This document shows, piece after piece, positions 8,453 through 16,770 of a stretch of DNA of 34,633 bases (position 1 is its first letter; every line of letters begins with the position of its first letter). The DNA is taken from NCBI RefSeq assembly GCF_013177695.1, contig NZ_WOEY01000182.1, positions 1 to 34,633 of the forward strand. The letters are read 5' to 3'. Source of the stretch: Paraburkholderia solitsugae. Its GTDB lineage: Bacteria > Pseudomonadota > Gammaproteobacteria > Burkholderiales > Burkholderiaceae. The translations under genes and the position numbers were made by a program. Below the pieces are notes generated by a model, which was given only the letters and a program-made list of their open reading frames with translations, had not been told where the DNA came from and did not search any database.

Positions 8453-9002
8453 GAAGCACGTGTCCTGTATTACGTGGCCCCTGTGTCACGCGTGTTACGC
8501 GCGGCACAACAGGCCCGGCGGCGCAGCACCTTGGGGCGCGCCGCCATGGAAAAAGATTGGCACAGGCCCGATGGCAAGGGCATGAGCGCGGCCGCGCAAA
8601 ATCGCGGATTCGATGGAGAAGAAACACGCTGATGTCGCGCAGACATCGGGCGCGTAAATGAACCACTCAGCTGCACAACTCGCGACGGCGAATGCAGGCG
8701 GCGCATTGCCGGAATGACGGGATCGCCGACGGGCAGCGGTCGAACAGTCGGGGGTGGTGCGGAGACGCCGATTGAACCTGTTTGGTACTGCCGCTTGTAT
8801 TGCCGCTAGTGTGGATGCGGAATACAGCTATTCCAATATGATGCACTAAATGGGGCTAATTGGATAGCAAAAAGTTCCGAGCGCGGCCAAACCGCCCAGT
8901 CGGCGGGGCTTTAGGCAAGAAATGGCTGCTACGGACGGCGTGCCAGGTATGACCGGCACGCCGCATATGAGCTGGCGCCGTGACGGCGAAGGCGGGCGAG
9001 CT
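8453..9002. other. Intergenic stretch with two small inverted repeats
   Basis: About 550 bases between two small minus-strand genes. Overlapping frames read arginine- and alanine-rich nonsense. GGAATA (8819-8824) and TATTCC (8829-8834) form a 6-bp dyad in a locally AT-rich patch. The hairpin at 8937-8962 is listed separately. A 28-codon plus-strand frame near 8545 cannot be supported as a gene. The promoter for the 93-aa gene should lie in the left part, but I cannot point to a convincing -35/-10. Confidence 0.5.
8937..8962 (-). terminator. Strong hairpin 3' of the 72-aa gene
   Basis: GGCGTGCC at 8937-8944 and GGCACGCC at 8955-8962 form a perfect 8-bp GC-rich stem. The loop can extend it with GGT/ACC pairing. 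It lies 41 bases past the stop of the small gene at 9003-9221. No T-run follows on the minus strand, so it is a structured 3' end or a factor-dependent terminator, not a classic intrinsic one. Confidence 0.4.
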
Positions 9003-9221
9003 TCAGCGGGTGGTTTCGGCGACGCGCTTCTGCAGCTCGCGTGAAGCCGCGAGCGGGATGCGCGCATCATCCCAGCCGGCCAGCCATTCGACTTCCCTCG
9101 ACGTAAAAATCTGTCCGTGATTGCGCAGGGTGTATTGCAACGAATCGATGATGTGATTGCGGATGATTTCCGGCGTGCCGTCGTCATCGAGCACGGCGCG
9201 AAACGCTTCGAGCGTGGCCAT
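9003..9221 (-). CDS. Conserved hypothetical protein, 72 aa
   Basis: A short soluble protein beginning MATLEAFRAVLDDDGTPE and continuing with IIRNHIIDSLQYTLRNHGQ and EVEWLAGWDDARIPL. It is predicted mostly helical, with no cysteines, signal or membrane segment. GGAG lies six bases before the ATG, which fixes this start. The reading frame stays open another 93 codons upstream, but that part is low-complexity Arg-rich sequence and is not supported. It ends just before the hairpin at 8937-8962. I do not recognise a named family and give no function. Confidence 0.65.
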   Translation of the reverse strand: MATLEAFRAVLDDDGTPEIIRNHIIDSLQYTLRNHGQIFTSREVEWLAGWDDARIPLAASRELQKRVAETTR

Positions 9222-9570
9222 CTGTTGCTCCGTGAATGGGTTGGTTCTTTTATCGCACGAAAAAAAAGCGCTCGCCAAGCGGAAAAAAATCGCTCGGTGC
9301 GGATGCAACAACCGGGACGTGTGAGCAGCATGCCGTCGGGCGCTCATCAACGCTCTAAGCGCGATGCGGCCCCGCAATAAAATAGCCGCGGCGCTGTCGC
9401 CATGCCGTCGCGGTCGCGGCCGCCGATTGGGGTCGTTACAATGGCGAGTTGCCGCGCCTGGCTGCCCGGCATTGCTGTGCCTGCCTCGCCTGCCGGCCAT
9501 AACCGCGGTGCCCCGATTGGCTCATTTGGGCGAAAGCGGCGCCGCTTCCCTCGAACACTGCGACTTCTCA
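9222..9570. other. Divergent intergenic region
   Basis: About 350 bases between the 72-aa gene and the YheO-like regulator, which are divergently transcribed. It holds two A-runs (nine A near 9260 and seven near 9285) that stand out in this GC-rich DNA and could bend the helix near the promoters. No convincing operator or sigma-70 pair was identified. Long frames here lack family resemblance. Confidence 0.5.
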
Positions 9571-10215
9571 ATGCGCAAGACAACCGTCTCTCCCGTGAAA
9601 GACCTGCTGCTGGACCGCTACGCACCCATTGCAGACGGCATCGCCGCGCTGTTCTATCCGTGTGCCGAAGTCGTGATTCACGACCTGCGCGATCAGACCA
9701 TCGCGTATCTCGTGAACAACCTGTCGAAGCTCGAAGTCGGCGGCCCCTCGGTGCTCGACGAAGTCCACTATGCGGCCCGCGGCCGGACGATCGGGCCGTA
9801 CGAGAAGCTGAATTGGGACGGCCGTCGCATGCGCTGCGTGAGCAACATCCTGTTCGACGACGACGGCAAGCCGGCCGGCATGCTGTGCGTCAACTTCAAC
9901 ATTGCGGTGTTCGAAGATGTGCGCTCCACGCTCGATCTGTTCATCAAAGGCGGCAATCTGACGGACGCACCCGCGGAGGAACTGTTCCGCGACGACTGGC
10001 AGGACCGCATCAACACCTTCCTGCACACCTGGCTGCGCGAGCGGCAAATCGGCATCAATGCGCTCACGCGCGAACACAAGCGGGAAATCGTCGAGGCGCT
10101 GCACGCGCAAGGCGCGTTTCGCGGCCGCAGTTCCGCGAATTATGTGGCCGCCGTGCTGACGATGGGGCGCGCCACTGTCTATAAGATTCTGAAGCAGATG
10201 AAAGAGGGCGGCTGA
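9571..10215 (+). CDS. YheO/DauR-type transcriptional regulator (PAS-like plus HTH)
   Basis: The 214-residue protein has an N-terminal YheO-type PAS-like domain (about 10-130), with EVVIHDLRD, GRTIGPYEKL and RMRCVSNILFDDDGKPAGMLCVNFN, and a C-terminal helix-turn-helix (about 155-212) ending in RSSANYVAAVLTMGRATVYKILKQ. This arrangement is the same as in DauR, the D-arginine utilisation repressor. The start at MRKTTVSPVKD is chosen because family homology begins immediately after. There is no clear ribosome binding site; the 69 upstream codons look non-coding. No metabolic partner gene lies adjacent, so the ligand and targets are unknown. Confidence 0.85.
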   Translation: MRKTTVSPVKDLLLDRYAPIADGIAALFYPCAEVVIHDLRDQTIAYLVNNLSKLEVGGPSVLDEVHYAARGRTIGPYEKLNWDGRRMRCVSNILFDDDGKPAGMLCVNFNIAVFEDVRSTLDLFIKGGNLTDAPAEELFRDDWQDRINTFLHTWLRERQIGINALTREHKREIVEALHAQGAFRGRSSANYVAAVLTMGRATVYKILKQMKEGG

Positions 10216-10318
10216 CGGCTCCCGGATCGCGGTGGGATAGCGCTGCCCGCCGCTGGATCCACCACGGAGCCGATGCGCCCGGGAGATTGAGACCGCGCCG
10301 CGGGAAGAGTAGCTGCGT

Positions 10319-11113
10319 TCAGCTATGCAGTCCCATTTTGCCGCTCGCCATGGCGGCGACGCGAACCACGAGCCCCCGGGGAAGCAACCGTGACAACCAG
10401 GTCGCGGCTCGCACGCTGGTCCGCCCAGGATAGGCGACCGCTTTTCTTTTGTCGAAGGCCTTGAGGGTTTCCTGAACAACCGACTCCGAGCTGTCCATGT
10501 CTTTCGGCGACACATTGGTTGATACACCGTCGAAGAAGCTCGTTGCCGTGGGGCCCGGACAAGCGGCCATCACATGAACGCCCGTGCCGACGAGTTCAAA
10601 TTGCAGCGCCTCGCTGAAGAACAGGACGAAAGCCTTGGTCGCCGCGTAAGTGGCCATATGCGGGAGGGGCTGAAAGCTCGCGTTGGAAGCGAGGTTGATG
10701 ATGCCGCCCCTGCCACGTTTCGCCATACCGCTGCCAAACCGATGACTGAGAGCGACGAGTGCCTGAACGTTGACCTGAATTTGCGACTGTTCTTTCGTCG
10801 GGTCGTGCGAGAGGAAGCTGCCAGTCAGACCCAGCCCCGCATTGTTAATTAGCAGATCTACCTGAATGCCGCGGCGCTCGAGTTCCTCGCCGATCTGGAG
10901 AGCGGCGTCAGGATGGCTCAAGTCGGCATTGAGCGCAACGGTTTGCACGCTGTATCGCGCGGAAAGTCCTTCCGCCAGGGCCTGCAATGTGTCGCCCGAG
11001 CGGGCGACCAACACCAGGTTCATGCCGCGTGCAGCCAGTGTTTCCGCAAAGACCTTGCCGAGTCCCTTTGAGGCGCCGGTAATCAGGGCGGTCGAGCCGC
11101 GATAAACAACCAT
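10319..11113 (-). CDS. SDR-family oxidoreductase
   Basis: A 264-residue classical short-chain dehydrogenase/reductase. The cofactor motif TGASKGLG is at 12-19, NNAG at 90-93, and the catalytic triad Ser143, Tyr156 and Lys160 fits the expected spacing. The lack of an acidic residue after the second strand, with VARSG instead, suggests NADP(H) preference. AAGGAG lies about five bases before the ATG. The C-terminal part, with PRGLVVRVAAMASGKMG, resembles the SDR subgroup often annotated as fatty-acyl or ketoacyl reductase-like. The substrate is unknown. It follows the OsmC gene on the same strand after a 197-base gap, so it may have its own promoter. Confidence 0.9.
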   Translation of the reverse strand: MVVYRGSTALITGASKGLGKVFAETLAARGMNLVLVARSGDTLQALAEGLSARYSVQTVALNADLSHPDAALQIGEELERRGIQVDLLINNAGLGLTGSFLSHDPTKEQSQIQVNVQALVALSHRFGSGMAKRGRGGIINLASNASFQPLPHMATYAATKAFVLFFSEALQFELVGTGVHVMAACPGPTATSFFDGVSTNVSPKDMDSSESVVQETLKAFDKRKAVAYPGRTSVRAATWLSRLLPRGLVVRVAAMASGKMGLHS

Positions 11114-11310
11114 TTTCTGCTCCTTGTTGCGGGGTGAACCTGCATTAGCGTTGCGTGCGCCATCTGAGGTCGCTGGTCACAGGCATCGACTTGATGCTGA
11201 GCGCCGCACTTCCTTGGGGACGTGACGCATTGTGCGAGGTGGAGCGTCATTTGATAATTGGGGTGTCTTTTGAATCATTTTCAAAAACTATGGAAATATC
11301 GCGGGCCGTC

Positions 11311-11715
11311 TCACCACTGCATGGTCGTTTCGATCCGTGTTCCCCGTTTGATGAACAGGGTGACCGGCGTTTTCTCGCAGATTTCGGCAAAGCGGGTCCG
11401 CTTGCTATCGTCGAGGGGCCCTTCGACGGATACGGTACGCCGAATGAATTGACCGCCGTCGCGCTCGACGTGCAGTTCCGTGTCGACTTTAATACGGCCG
11501 CCCGGCCATGCTTTCCTTTGCATGTACATCCTGAGCGTGGCAGCGGTGCATGCTGCGAGACCCGAGAGCACGAATTCGAAGGGGGCCGGGCCGCTATCCT
11601 GACCCCCATCGCGCGGCCCTTCATCGCCGAGCAGGCTGTGTGTGCCTGCATCGACTTTGACGAGAAAGTTGGGTGCATCTGCGTCTGAGATGGCGGTTGC
11701 GATCGCGAGAGTCAT
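11311..11715 (-). CDS. OsmC-family protein
   Basis: The 134-residue protein shows the OsmC/Ohr fold. Reactive cysteines are Cys56 in LSGLAACTAATLRMY and Cys113 in AEICEKTPVTLFI, the pair that reduces organic hydroperoxides. The segment GPAPFEFVLSGLAAC is diagnostic of the general OsmC branch, not of Ohr. GAGG lies about seven bases before the chosen ATG. It sits between a YciI-like gene upstream and an SDR gene downstream, all on the minus strand. A thiol peroxidase or detoxification role is expected from the family; the physiological peroxide is unknown. Confidence 0.92.
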   Translation of the reverse strand: MTLAIATAISDADAPNFLVKVDAGTHSLLGDEGPRDGGQDSGPAPFEFVLSGLAACTAATLRMYMQRKAWPGGRIKVDTELHVERDGGQFIRRTVSVEGPLDDSKRTRFAEICEKTPVTLFIKRGTRIETTMQW

Positions 11716-11879
11716 CGTTGTCCTCACTGGTGTCACGAGGGCGTGACGTTGTTTTGCAGGGCGATGGGTGGCTGGATTACGCGGCAGTTGCTTGTGCCCC
11801 TGATGGCGAGCGCCAAAGTGGACGACTCGGGAGCGACCGCCATGTGCGGTGTAGTGTATGCGCCCCCGCGTCCCCCGCA

Positions 11880-12317
11880 TCAGCGCGGTTTGTTCGCCCC
11901 GCCTTCGGTCTGAGCGCGCAGGCGCTCTTCCTGCGCCCGCAGCTCGGGTGTCAGTTCCGCGCCGAAATCATCGGCTTCGAATAGCGGGCGAATTTCGATT
12001 TCGGACTCGCCTTCCATGGGATTGGGGCAGCGCCTGACCCATTCGACGGCTTCTTCCATTGACTTGACCTGCCACAACCAGAACCCCGCGACGAGTTCCT
12101 TGGTCTCCGCGAACGGTCCATCGATCACGGTCCGCTGGCTGCCTGAGAAGCGCATCCGTTTGCCTTTGGCACTCGGATGCAAGCCTTCGCCCGCGAGCAT
12201 CACGCCTGCGTTGACGAGTTCTTCGTTGAACTTGCCCATTGCCGCAAGCAGTTCCGTGCTGGGCATCTTGCCGGCCTCTGAATCACTCGTCGCCTTCACC
12301 ATCACCATGACGCGCAT
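11880..12317 (-). CDS. YciI-like / DGPF-domain protein
   Basis: The 145-residue protein begins MRVMVMVKATSDSEAG and has a DGPF-type motif, VIDGPFAETKELVAGFWLWQV, typical of the YCII/DGPF family that is often encoded next to ECF sigma factors. Pattern MEEAVEWVRRCPNP follows as usual. Two ATGs compete: 12323 lies only two bases after GGAG, while 12317 lies eight bases after, so 12317 was chosen. The C-terminal tail of about 20 residues is Glu/Arg-rich. Catalytic activity is not established for most members. No sigma factor gene is adjacent here. Confidence 0.85.
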   Translation of the reverse strand: MRVMVMVKATSDSEAGKMPSTELLAAMGKFNEELVNAGVMLAGEGLHPSAKGKRMRFSGSQRTVIDGPFAETKELVAGFWLWQVKSMEEAVEWVRRCPNPMEGESEIEIRPLFEADDFGAELTPELRAQEERLRAQTEGGANKPR

Positions 12318-12483
12318 TGTCATTTCTCCATGAATAAGTTGTTGGAGCCACGCGGCCCCGAAGTTTAATCGGGATCGATCGGCAGCTCTTACAAACACGA
12401 CGAACCGGGATATCTGAAATCGACACGGTCCAGCAGGCTTCACGGCTCCTTAGTATCGCTCGATGCGAAGGCGCTTTTGACTC

Positions 12484-12549
12484 TTGCTTGCTTTCGTGAA
12501 AAATAGATGCTATATTTTCATGAAATTAATTGTTGAATTTTTCACGGAG
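12484..12549 (+). promoter_or_regulatory. Sigma-70-like promoter with overlapping dyads upstream of the puu cluster
   Basis: TTGCTT (12488-12493) and TATATT (12511-12516) are 17 bases apart and match sigma-70 boxes at 4/6 and 5/6 positions. A dyad of AAAATA (12500-12505) and TATTTT (12513-12518) covers the -10. A second, wider dyad pairs GTGAAAAAT (12496-12504) with ATTTTTCAC (12537-12545), whose right arm abuts the GGAG (12546-12549) ahead of the oxidase gene. The palindrome TTTCATGAAA (12516-12525) lies in between. The minus strand carries AAAATATA, the first eight bases of the E. coli PuuR site as I remember it. PuuR-like repression is inferred. Confidence 0.6.
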
Positions 12550-12557
12550 CAGCGTCG

Positions 12558-13847
12558 ATGTTTCATCAGTCCGCCGAGCACGTCGCTAGCTACTACGCGC
12601 GCACCTATCCAGGCCCGATTCCACTGCGCCCGACTCTGGAAGAGCGTCTGGATACCGAGGTATTAATCGTCGGCGCAGGTTTCAGCGGCTTGCACACGGC
12701 GCTGCGCCTTGCTCTCGCAGGCAAGCGTGTCACCTTGCTCGAGGCCAGCCGGGTGGCGTGGGCGGCGTCCGGGCGCAATGGCGGCCAGGCACTGCTCGGC
12801 TGGTCCTGTGACATGCCCCCGCTGGAGGCCGCGCTGGGGCTGGAACGTGCCCGCCGGCTATGGGACAGCATGCGCTGGGCCGCCGGTGAGATACGTGAAC
12901 TGCCGCAGCGGCACGGCTTTGATGCTGACTACCGCGCCGGCAGTCTGTGGACGGCGGTGCTGCCGCGCCGCGTTGCTCTGCTGCAGCGGGCTCAGCAGGA
13001 GGCCGTAGAGAAGTGGGGCTACGACCGGATGCGGTTCATTCCTCGCGAGGAGATGCCTGAGTGGATTGCGAGCGAGCGCTACCATGCTGCGCTCTACGAT
13101 CCCGAGGCGGGCCACCTGAATCCGCTGAAGCTGGCCCAAGGTCTGGCGGCGGCGATCGAGCAGGCCGGTGGGCGCATCTTCGAGCAGAGCCAGGTGCTGG
13201 ATTACCGCGAAACGCCTGACGGTTACGTGGTGCGCACTGACAAGGGGGAGGTGCGCGCGGACGCGCTGGTACTCGCCTGCAACGCGTATATCGACCGCCT
13301 CGACCGAAAACTTTCCAGGCGAATGCTGCCGGTCGGCACGTATCAGGTTGCCACGTCGCCGCTGCAGCCGGACATGGCCCGTTCGCTGCTGCCGCGCAAC
13401 AGCTGCGTGATCGACAACCAGTTCGTTCCCGACTACTTCCGTCTCAGTCCTGACAATCGCCTGCTATTCGGCGGCGGCTGCACGTACGCGGGTGGCATTC
13501 CAAAGGATATTGCGGCGGCCACTCGGCCCTACCTGGAACAAGCGTTCCCGCAGTTGCGCGGGGTGGAACTGGAGTTTGCCTGGGGCGGGCATATCGATAT
13601 CAGCATGAAACGCACGCCGGATATTGGTCGGCAAGGTGAGCGCTACTGGCTGCAAGGCTTTTCGGGGCACGGCATACTCCCCACGCTCGCCGCTGCCCGG
13701 GCAGTCGCCGACGCCATCCTCGGTGACGACGAACTGCTGAGCCTATATCAGTCCATCGACAATCCGCCTTTTCCCGGCGGAGCGTTGCTGGCGGCGCCGC
13801 TGGAGGTCATGGGCAAGACCTGGTATCGTCTGCGCGACAGAGTCTGA
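12558..13847 (+). CDS. puuB: FAD-dependent oxidoreductase, gamma-glutamylputrescine oxidase-like
   Basis: The 429-residue DAO-type flavoenzyme has an N-terminal dinucleotide-binding motif, VLIVGAGFSGLHTALRLA (GAGFSG at 39-44), with the ribose-binding Glu in TLLEASRVAW. The motif SGRNGGQALLGW is typical of PuuB/OrdL-like enzymes. The C-terminal part contains FSGHGILPTLAAARAVADAI. PuuB oxidises gamma-glutamylputrescine to the aldehyde with release of ammonia and peroxide. GGAG lies eight bases before the ATG. It heads a cluster with a PuuR-like regulator and a glutamine-synthetase-like gene, which supports the polyamine assignment. Other polyamines or amines are possible substrates. Confidence 0.85.
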   Translation: MFHQSAEHVASYYARTYPGPIPLRPTLEERLDTEVLIVGAGFSGLHTALRLALAGKRVTLLEASRVAWAASGRNGGQALLGWSCDMPPLEAALGLERARRLWDSMRWAAGEIRELPQRHGFDADYRAGSLWTAVLPRRVALLQRAQQEAVEKWGYDRMRFIPREEMPEWIASERYHAALYDPEAGHLNPLKLAQGLAAAIEQAGGRIFEQSQVLDYRETPDGYVVRTDKGEVRADALVLACNAYIDRLDRKLSRRMLPVGTYQVATSPLQPDMARSLLPRNSCVIDNQFVPDYFRLSPDNRLLFGGGCTYAGGIPKDIAAATRPYLEQAFPQLRGVELEFAWGGHIDISMKRTPDIGRQGERYWLQGFSGHGILPTLAAARAVADAILGDDELLSLYQSIDNPPFPGGALLAAPLEVMGKTWYRLRDRV

Positions 13848-13862
13848 AAGAAGAGGCGGAAG

Positions 13863-14420
13863 ATGAACAAGCAGGAAGAAATTGAAGGTCTCGCGATACT
13901 GATTCGGGACCTGCGCAAGCATAAGAAAGTGACGTTGGGTGCATTGGCGGAAAAGATCGGCCGCTCGGTGGGTTTCCTCTCCCAGATCGAGCGCGGCCTC
14001 TCGCGTCCGACCGTGGGCGACCTGACCGCCATCGGTGAGGCCCTGGGCGTACCCACCACGTATTTCTATAACCTGAGCAAGCCGCGCGCGTTACCTTGGG
14101 TGACCCGGCCGGATGAACGCCGCACCCTCTATTACGCCGAGGGTGTGACTGACGTGCTGGTGTCGCCGAACATGTCGGCCGGTTTTTCGATGCTGGAAAG
14201 CCACCTGGCCCCCGGCGCCAGCAGCGGCGATAAACCCTTGAACGACAGCGATGAGCAAGGTGGCTTCGTCCTCGAAGGCGAATTGACCATCTGGCTGGAC
14301 GACGAGGCGCAGCCGGTAACCCTTGGCCCTAACGACGGGTTCCAGGTGCCGGCGCACGCGCGGTTCCGCTACGCCAACCTGTCCGACGAACCGACGCGGG
14401 TACTTTGGGTGTTCACCTAG
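13863..14420 (+). CDS. puuR: XRE-family regulator with cupin domain, PuuR-like
   Basis: The 185-residue protein has an N-terminal XRE helix-turn-helix (about 12-68) with TLGALAEKIGRSVGFLSQIERGLSRPT, written here only in part as SVGFLSQIERG, and a C-terminal cupin_2 domain (about 110-183) including GFVLEGELTIWLDD and NDGFQVPAHARFRY. This arrangement is that of PuuR, the putrescine-responsive repressor of E. coli. AGGCGGAAG precedes the ATG, and the gene starts 15 bases after the oxidase stop, so the two are co-transcribed. It probably represses the promoter at 12484-12549. Identity as PuuR rests on domain order and neighbours. Confidence 0.85.
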   Translation: MNKQEEIEGLAILIRDLRKHKKVTLGALAEKIGRSVGFLSQIERGLSRPTVGDLTAIGEALGVPTTYFYNLSKPRALPWVTRPDERRTLYYAEGVTDVLVSPNMSAGFSMLESHLAPGASSGDKPLNDSDEQGGFVLEGELTIWLDDEAQPVTLGPNDGFQVPAHARFRYANLSDEPTRVLWVFT

Positions 14421-14619
14421 GATTCCGGCCGAACCTGGGCGCAGCAGGCATGCTGCGCTGAATAAAAATTCGGATCGCTAATTAATGGCGTCACGCATGG
14501 ACGTCATAAGTGGACGTCGTGAATGCCACGCTCCCTCATGCCACCGACTTGCCTGCCGCGGTCCATGGCAACTTTGAATTGAATCTCAATCATCACCTTT
14601 TGCGTGAGAAGGAAACACT

Positions 14620-15966
14620 ATGACTTCCCCCAGCGCCGACCTGCTTAGCGAAGTGAGGGCCTTCCGCGCCGCCTATCCCGAGGTGCGTTACGTCGACCTC
14701 ATTTGCCTGGATATCCCCGGGCACTTCTACGGCAAGCGATATCCCGTGGACATGCTTGAGAAAGTCGCGGCCGGCAGTCTCCTGAAACTGCCGCAGAATT
14801 GCATCCTGCTAGGCGCGCAGGGCGGCTTGTACCCGATCGGCGACTATTGCTTCAACGATGGCGACCCGGATGCGGTACGCCGCCTGATTGCCGGCACCCT
14901 CAAGCCTGTGCGATGGGAAAATCAGCCGTTGGGGCAGATGTTGATCAGCTCGGACGGCACCGAGGCACCCATCGAGTTTGAACCGCGCGAGGTCCTGGCG
15001 CGCGTACTGAAACGCTTCGAACGGCGCGGCATCCGCCCGGTCGTGGCTTTCGAACTGGAGTTCTACCTGTTCGACGCCAGGCTCGCGGACGGTTTGCCGC
15101 AGTTCCCGCGCGATCCGTTCTGTGACGACAGGGACGACCAGCCAAACATGCATATCGAGCGACTGTCGCGCTTCTCCGGCGTGCTGGGTGAGATGGTCGA
15201 CGCCACGCGCGAGCAGGGTGTGGATGCCACCGTGATCACGGCTGAACTGGGACCGGGTCAGTTCGAGATCAACTTTGGCCACAACGACGACGGTCTGCGC
15301 GCCGCGGACTGGGCCGCATTGTTCTGCCGGAGCACGCGCGGTGTGGCGATGAAACACGGCTACCGCGCCAGCTTCATGAGCAAGCCGTATCTGCATGCGC
15401 CGGGCAGCGGCATGCATGTGCACGTGAGTCTCTACGATGAGGCCGGTAATAATCTGCTGGCTGTGGACGGCCAGCGGCCCTTGCGCCACGCGGTGGCCGG
15501 GTGCCTCGAGCTTCTGCCGCATTGCATGCCGGTCTTCGCTGCCAATCACAACGCTTTTCGCCGCTATGGCTGGAAAGCGAATGCTGCCAGCCGTGCCAGC
15601 TGGGGTTTCGAAGACCGTGACGCCTGTATTCGCATTCCCGAGTCGGATGATCGCAACCTGCGCATCGAACACCGCGTGGCGGGCGCCGACGCGAACCCTT
15701 ACCTTGTGCTGGCCGCCATCCTCACCAGTATGGAGCACGGGCTGGACGCCGCTCGCGAGCCCATCGCGCCGCTCAATGAGGACCGCAGGAGCGGGATCGA
15801 TTTTCCGAAAGACATGCTGACGGCCGTCGCTGCCATGCAGGCTCATCCGGTCGTGCGCGAGGGGATGGGCGAAGAGTTCGTGATGGTCTACTGCGAGAAC
15901 AAACGCCAGGACCATCTGGATTTCATGAACGAGGTGAATGCGCGGGAATACCGCTGGTTCCTTTGA
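14620..15966 (+). CDS. puuA: Glutamine synthetase family protein, gamma-glutamylputrescine synthetase-like
   Basis: The 448-residue protein is a glutamine synthetase homologue of the PuuA type. It has FELEFYLFD (start of the catalytic domain), ITAELGPGQFEINF, GSGMHVHVSLYD with the ATP/metal-binding histidines, and NPYLVLAAILTSMEHGL near the end. PuuA ligates glutamate to putrescine with ATP as the first step of the Puu catabolic pathway. AGAAGGAAACACT precedes the ATG. The gene follows puuR after 199 bases on the same strand, so it may have its own promoter there. The window lacks puuC, puuD, puuE and a putrescine permease. A role with other monoamines cannot be excluded. Confidence 0.87.
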   Translation: MTSPSADLLSEVRAFRAAYPEVRYVDLICLDIPGHFYGKRYPVDMLEKVAAGSLLKLPQNCILLGAQGGLYPIGDYCFNDGDPDAVRRLIAGTLKPVRWENQPLGQMLISSDGTEAPIEFEPREVLARVLKRFERRGIRPVVAFELEFYLFDARLADGLPQFPRDPFCDDRDDQPNMHIERLSRFSGVLGEMVDATREQGVDATVITAELGPGQFEINFGHNDDGLRAADWAALFCRSTRGVAMKHGYRASFMSKPYLHAPGSGMHVHVSLYDEAGNNLLAVDGQRPLRHAVAGCLELLPHCMPVFAANHNAFRRYGWKANAASRASWGFEDRDACIRIPESDDRNLRIEHRVAGADANPYLVLAAILTSMEHGLDAAREPIAPLNEDRRSGIDFPKDMLTAVAAMQAHPVVREGMGEEFVMVYCENKRQDHLDFMNEVNAREYRWFL

Positions 15967-16091
15967 GCGCTGGCGCTTTTTTGCCGCTCAGGCGGCCGCG
16001 CCTCGCGACTGTCGATCGCTTACCGCGTAAGCCTGCATCATCGATCCTTCGCGCGCCGGCACAGGTTTAAAATAACGGTCGCAGCAAAACC

Positions 16092-16114
16092 ACGTCCTCT
16101 GTTTCGGAGGACGT
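16092..16114 (+). terminator. 8-bp hairpin between puuA and the DUF1653 gene
   Basis: ACGTCCTC at 16092-16099 and GAGGACGT at 16107-16114 form a perfect stem with a 7-base loop (TGTTTCG). It lies about 125 bases after the puuA stop and 46 bases before the next start codon. No T-run follows directly; the sequence continues CGGCCCGTTTATAAAAA. It could end puuA transcription or be a leader element of the DUF1653 gene. Confidence 0.4.
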
Positions 16115-16159
16115 CGGCCCGTTTATAAAAATTCCGTTGATCGGGACAGGAGTAGTTCA

Positions 16160-16354
16160 ATGGTGCGTTATCGACACTACAAAGGCGGCATTTACGAGTT
16201 GATTTGCGAGGCGACGCTGGAATCCGATCCGACGGTCACGATGATCGTCTACAAAGCCAGCAATGGTACGATCTGGACGCGTCCGGCTTCGGTGTTTTTC
16301 GAGCTGGTCGACATCGACGGCACCAAGGTGCCACGCTTCGCGCCGATCAACTAG
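16160..16354 (+). CDS. DUF1653 family protein
   Basis: The 64-residue protein begins MVRYRHYKGGIYELICEA and contains YKASNGTIWTRPASVFFE, the pattern of the DUF1653 family (RHYKGxxYxVL...Y, small beta-rich domain). ACAGGAG lies about nine bases before the ATG. It is a single domain without signal or membrane segment. The family is sometimes fused to other domains but has no established activity. It precedes the Pmp3-like gene by 68 bases on the same strand and may be co-transcribed. Confidence 0.88.
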   Translation: MVRYRHYKGGIYELICEATLESDPTVTMIVYKASNGTIWTRPASVFFELVDIDGTKVPRFAPIN

Positions 16355-16422
16355 GCGGACTCGTTCAAGCGATCGCACCCGACGAACGCGTACTGCCAGG
16401 TCAATACAAACAGGAAATCTGA

Positions 16423-16617
16423 ATGCGTCTTTTGCTTGCCATCATTCTGCCGTGGTTTCAGTTCTTCACGATCGGCCGGCCGTTTGCCGGGATCATCTGC
16501 CTGATCTTGCAGATCACGCTGATTGGCTGGATTCCGGCCGCGATCTGGTCGGTGTATGCGTTGAGCCAGTACAACACCGACAAGAAAATCGCCCGGGCGA
16601 TGGGCAACGGGCGGTAA
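16423..16617 (+). CDS. YqaE/Pmp3-family membrane peptide
   Basis: The 64-residue protein has two hydrophobic helices, about residues 3-30 and 30-50. The characteristic Pmp3 pattern is present: FQFFTIGRPFAGIICLILQ then LIGWIPAAIWSVYALSQY. It ends in a short charged tail. Pmp3-like proteins are small inner-membrane peptides linked to membrane potential and salt or pH stress. ACAGGAAATCTGA precedes the ATG, with a spacing of about seven bases. It follows the DUF1653 gene. Confidence 0.92.
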   Translation: MRLLLAIILPWFQFFTIGRPFAGIICLILQITLIGWIPAAIWSVYALSQYNTDKKIARAMGNGR

Positions 16618-16770
16618 GGCCGTATGCGATGCCGTCCGCCGCGCGGGTCGGCGGCGGAGGGTATGAGGGGAGGCAGCTTCTGCGTGCTGCTTCTTCCTGC
16701 TTTCGCGGGAACTGACCGATCCGGCGCTGGCACGGGCGGTGGACCGGCGACCCACCGCCGCTGTCTTCTC

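Noticed and set aside
8545..8631. 28-codon plus-strand frame beginning MEKDWHRPDGKG
   Set aside because: Too short and with no clear ribosome binding site or neighbour support to call a gene.
14809..15915. Long open frame antisense to the puuA-like gene (368 codons)
   Set aside because: It has no family resemblance, is rich in His/Arg/Val as expected for a mirror of GC-rich coding DNA, and the sense strand encodes a clear glutamine synthetase homologue.
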